This document shows, piece by piece, positions 61,203 through 64,000 of a DNA stretch of 64,000 nucleotides. The notes beneath the pieces are model-generated. The model did no database searches and had not been told where the DNA came from. It was given only the letters and a program-made list of their open reading frames with translations. The stretch's first letter is position 1; every line of letters starts with the position of its first letter. The position numbers were made by a program, and so were the translations under genes. Where the stretch lies: assembly GCA_036583965.1 (NCBI GenBank), contig JAZBQD010000017.1, forward strand, positions 25,330,385 through 25,394,384, written 5' to 3'. This stretch comes from Prunella strophiata (lineage: Eukaryota > Chordata > Aves > Passeriformes > Prunellidae).

Positions 61203-64000
61203 AGGTTGTCCCTACATATATTATTAAGAGAATACTGATGAATAGTTTTCAGTTGATGCCATACTAATTTCCTTATACAATATGTGAATTATAGTACTAA
61301 ACCAATACTATGTCAATGTGCAAGCAATTCCTATGTCAATGGTCTGAGGTACAAGGTCATGCAGTAAACACTATGGAAATAATAAAAAACCCCTATTTGG
61401 CTTATAATTTTGTTCTAATAATTCATATGCTTGGTTCTTCCTAATAGGTATTATCTCTGTCTCTTACTGTGTCATTCCACAGTCACACAGACAATAAGAC
61501 ACAAAAGTCCTTTATTTCACTTTTAAAATCTTCAACATCAAAACTAGAAATATGAGTAACTGAATGATACCAGGTTAGAATGTCCTTTTTCTGAAAGTTA
61601 AAAGTGAGGAAAGATACCATGATTTTCTTTGGTCTTGTGTTTGTATTCATACATTATTTAAGTGGCTGGCAGAGTAGGGCTAATTCTTTACAGTCCAGTC
61701 ACAAAATTAAAATTATCTATTTACATTTAATATACTGCTGCTAGAGAAAAGGAGTATTGAATTGTCTGCAAAATGTGCAGTGTTAATTTATACCAACCTA
61801 GTATGAGTAAAAAGGCCTTTAATCAGCAGCTCTGTGATGCTCAGTACTCATTTAGTCAGCACTTGATCTGATACCCAGGTTTGCAGCAAGTATCTCAGGA
61901 CTCATTAGAAGCAGCAGGTAGATTTGAATATTCTCTCTCCACAGAACTAAAAACATGTCAGTCTTGACAGGTAAAGGCAGGATTGTTTTTGTATTTTTGA
62001 TATTTAAATTTCTTCTCATTCCTTCTCAGCATACAGCATTACAAAACATTCAGGTCTTAGGTAGCTCCAAACATGCAGTTCCCTTTCCAAATAAAAAATT
62101 AACCTCTAGCAGGTTATGGTAAATACCATGTTCAATTTCCATATGGCCAAGCCAGGTAGCAGAACAATTAGCACACAGGTTTTGGGAACCCTGCTGCTTT
62201 TTAGCTGTTGCCTGGACGCAACGTTTCTCTCCCTCTGTCCCTTCTGTACTCTCTTTCCTCTTCATCTTTCTCCCTCTTTCTTCATCTCTTATTCATCCAT
62301 GCACACACAGAGTCAATTGCTATTTATACAGCCAGAAAAATCCCAGCATAAACAGCACTGAATAATAGGAGAAACATGCCAAAGTAAAAAGTCCTTGCCC
62401 TGCAATCTGATGATACTGCATCACACTACAGTACAGACACGTGGCAAGGAAGTATGGAACAGCAAGTGGTCCTTGCAGTCAAAATTGATTTATATTGAGA
62501 ATAAAGCTATCCTATACAAAATACCAATAATCAATGAATACACAGCAAGATAAGTAGACACGTTTGCTGTATTATGTTAAAAGTTAGAAAAAAAATCTGT
62601 CATTGTTCTTCTGTGTATATGTAAGCTTATATTGATTATTTTTCATTTTGTTATTCTAACAGATGATCTGCCTGACAATGATTAAATTTATGTCTCACAA
62701 AGAATTAAATATGTGCTGCTGTTTCCACAGTATGTTGTTACCAGTTCTGCTCTAGAAATCAGCCAAAAGAGATAGAAACACTGTATATAATTTACTGGAC
62801 AGAAAGAAAAACAGAAGAAAACCATGCAAGTGAAATTTTCCTGCTATAAGTGCATTGGTAATTGTTCACTGATTCTCACAGGTACATCCTAGACCCTTGT
62901 CATTCCACATGGATCATCTCTGGCACTTCCCCCACTCTCAGGTGAGACAAATGGACTCACAAACATCAAATAATACAATTTTATTTTTTGTCAGGTTAAC
63001 ATCCTGACAGTTTAGCAAGATGAATCAGTACACTGAGTAGTCAAAAAAGCACTGAAATCACTGCATGGGAAAAAAACCAGCATGGAGCTTGGTGTCAGAA
63101 AGTAGTTGGTACATGAAAGAGAAAGGGGAAGCCTTTGACAGCTGTGATTTGTTAGATCATATCTGCCGTCTTGTGAAGCCTCACCACTAATTAGCACAAG
63201 AAAAATTGCATGAAATAGAGAGGCATATCCTTTCATCTTTCCAGAGGTCACCTTACAATTTCAGGTTATGTGCTATCCTCACTGAGAAAAGATTACATTC
63301 CTGGACAATGAACGTGTCCCACTATATTTAGCTCTTCAAAGAGAATTAAAAGTTGTTTCTACATGTAAAAGCAAAAGGTATTCCCAAGTTAATGTGACAA
63401 TAAAATCTGACACACTTAAATGGAAAACACAAGAAGAAATCATGGTTTGAAAAAATGTTAGCAGCTGTCTTCTTTTGTTTTTTATCCCTGCCTGCCTTGT
63501 TCCCAGGTTCATCTGCATGCTGCTGCCTGTTTGACTGCAGTGATGGAAAATGCTGTGGGTAGGAGGACAGGAAACTATCTCCCCTACAGATCTCAGTTCT
63601 GAGCAGAGCCAGCAAATGAAGATACTGAGAAAATCCTGCTCCAAATGAAAGCTGAACAGTTTCTTCAACTGCTTCTTTTTGGGGTTAGTGAAACAAAAGC
63701 TTTTTTTTTTTTTTTTTTTTTCTTTTCTGTCTATTTCTTCTATCTATGCAGTGGTGATACAACTACTTTTCAAATTATGGGCAGTCCCAACATACATGAA
63801 TCTAAATACTAACCAAGTCTTAACTGGTGACACATTTTAAGGCCAGGTAAATCTTAGCCAGCAAAACATTAAGCAGAACAGCACAGATGATGAAACCATA
63901 AGATTATGTTCATACTTGGCAAATCAAATACGCTATTCCTGATGGCAGGTGTGTTTTATGTATGAATTGCTGAAACTTCACAATCCAAATTTTCAAATAA
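61203..64000. other. AT-rich unique DNA, no gene seen
   Basis: ORFs at 62050-62361 and 63012-63668 (up to 110 codons, minus) show no recognisable domain. A T21 run lies at 63701-63721, followed by a good acceptor-like site at 63751 and a donor at 63847, but the segment between is closed in all frames. Confidence 0.5.

Noticed and set aside
61945..61970. 26-nt segment between 'ctctctccacag' and 'gtaaag'
   Set aside because: Not frame-preserving and no supporting context; kept only as an example of chance splice-site pairs.
63752..63846. 95-nt segment after a long pyrimidine tract with a gtaaat donor
   Set aside because: Closed by stops in all three frames, and the acceptor strength is largely due to the adjacent poly-T run.
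1..64000. CRISPR array, prokaryotic operon, tRNA or rRNA genes
   Set aside because: No regularly spaced repeats with spacers, no clustered long ORFs with ribosome binding sites, and no cloverleaf or rRNA signature text were seen; the repeats are those of a bird genome.

Overview
This window reads as AT-rich, repeat-punctuated vertebrate DNA, most likely from a bird and possibly a songbird. The main evidence is about ten pieces of CR1-type non-LTR retrotransposon. Most show the bird-type CR1 3' end, in which text such as 'gggttggaagggacc' or 'ttccaacc...attctatgattctatg' closes the element. LTR-like segments resembling avian ERVL-type LTRs are also present. I see no mammalian SINEs, no operons, no Shine-Dalgarno-led ORFs and no CRISPR array. 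I recognise no complete protein-coding gene, tRNA or rRNA. The best reading is a gene desert or the inside of a very large intron. The species call comes from recalled repeat sequence, not from a search.

Layout. 0-5 kb: unique AT-rich DNA with one CR1 3' stub (about 1.32-1.45 kb) and an LTR-like promoter block (about 4.04-4.30 kb). 5.5-6.8 kb: two CR1 pieces of different subfamilies, head to tail. 8.1-8.6 kb: a probable solo LTR followed by an A/C-rich tract. 14.36-14.92 kb: a second probable solo LTR. 17.56-18.91 kb: the longest CR1 piece, covering the 3' half of the reverse transcriptase ORF through to the 3' end, with a GGAT microsatellite grown inside it. 23-28 kb: G/T-rich tracts and three short CR1 stubs. 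33.9-34.15 kb: another CR1 3' end. 44.73-45.35 kb: a minus-strand CR1 closely related to the 18 kb copy. 48.07-48.64 kb: a decayed, internally deleted CR1. 48.6-64 kb: mostly unique AT-rich DNA with poly-T and T/G tracts.

Almost all long ORFs are explained by CR1 remnants, simple repeats or chance. What remains of interest is a small set of splice-site-bounded, exon-like segments. The clearest are 16958-17005 (48 nt), 41724-41916 (193 nt, open through 63 codons) and 52312-52410 (99 nt, open in phase 0), all on the plus strand. There are also several microexon-sized candidates. Segments like these also arise by chance in 64 kb, and I could match none to a known protein. A nested hairpin cluster near 52.0 kb and a GGTTTT hexamer array near 25.05 kb are the most notable non-coding structures. 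I found no convincing previously undescribed biological system.
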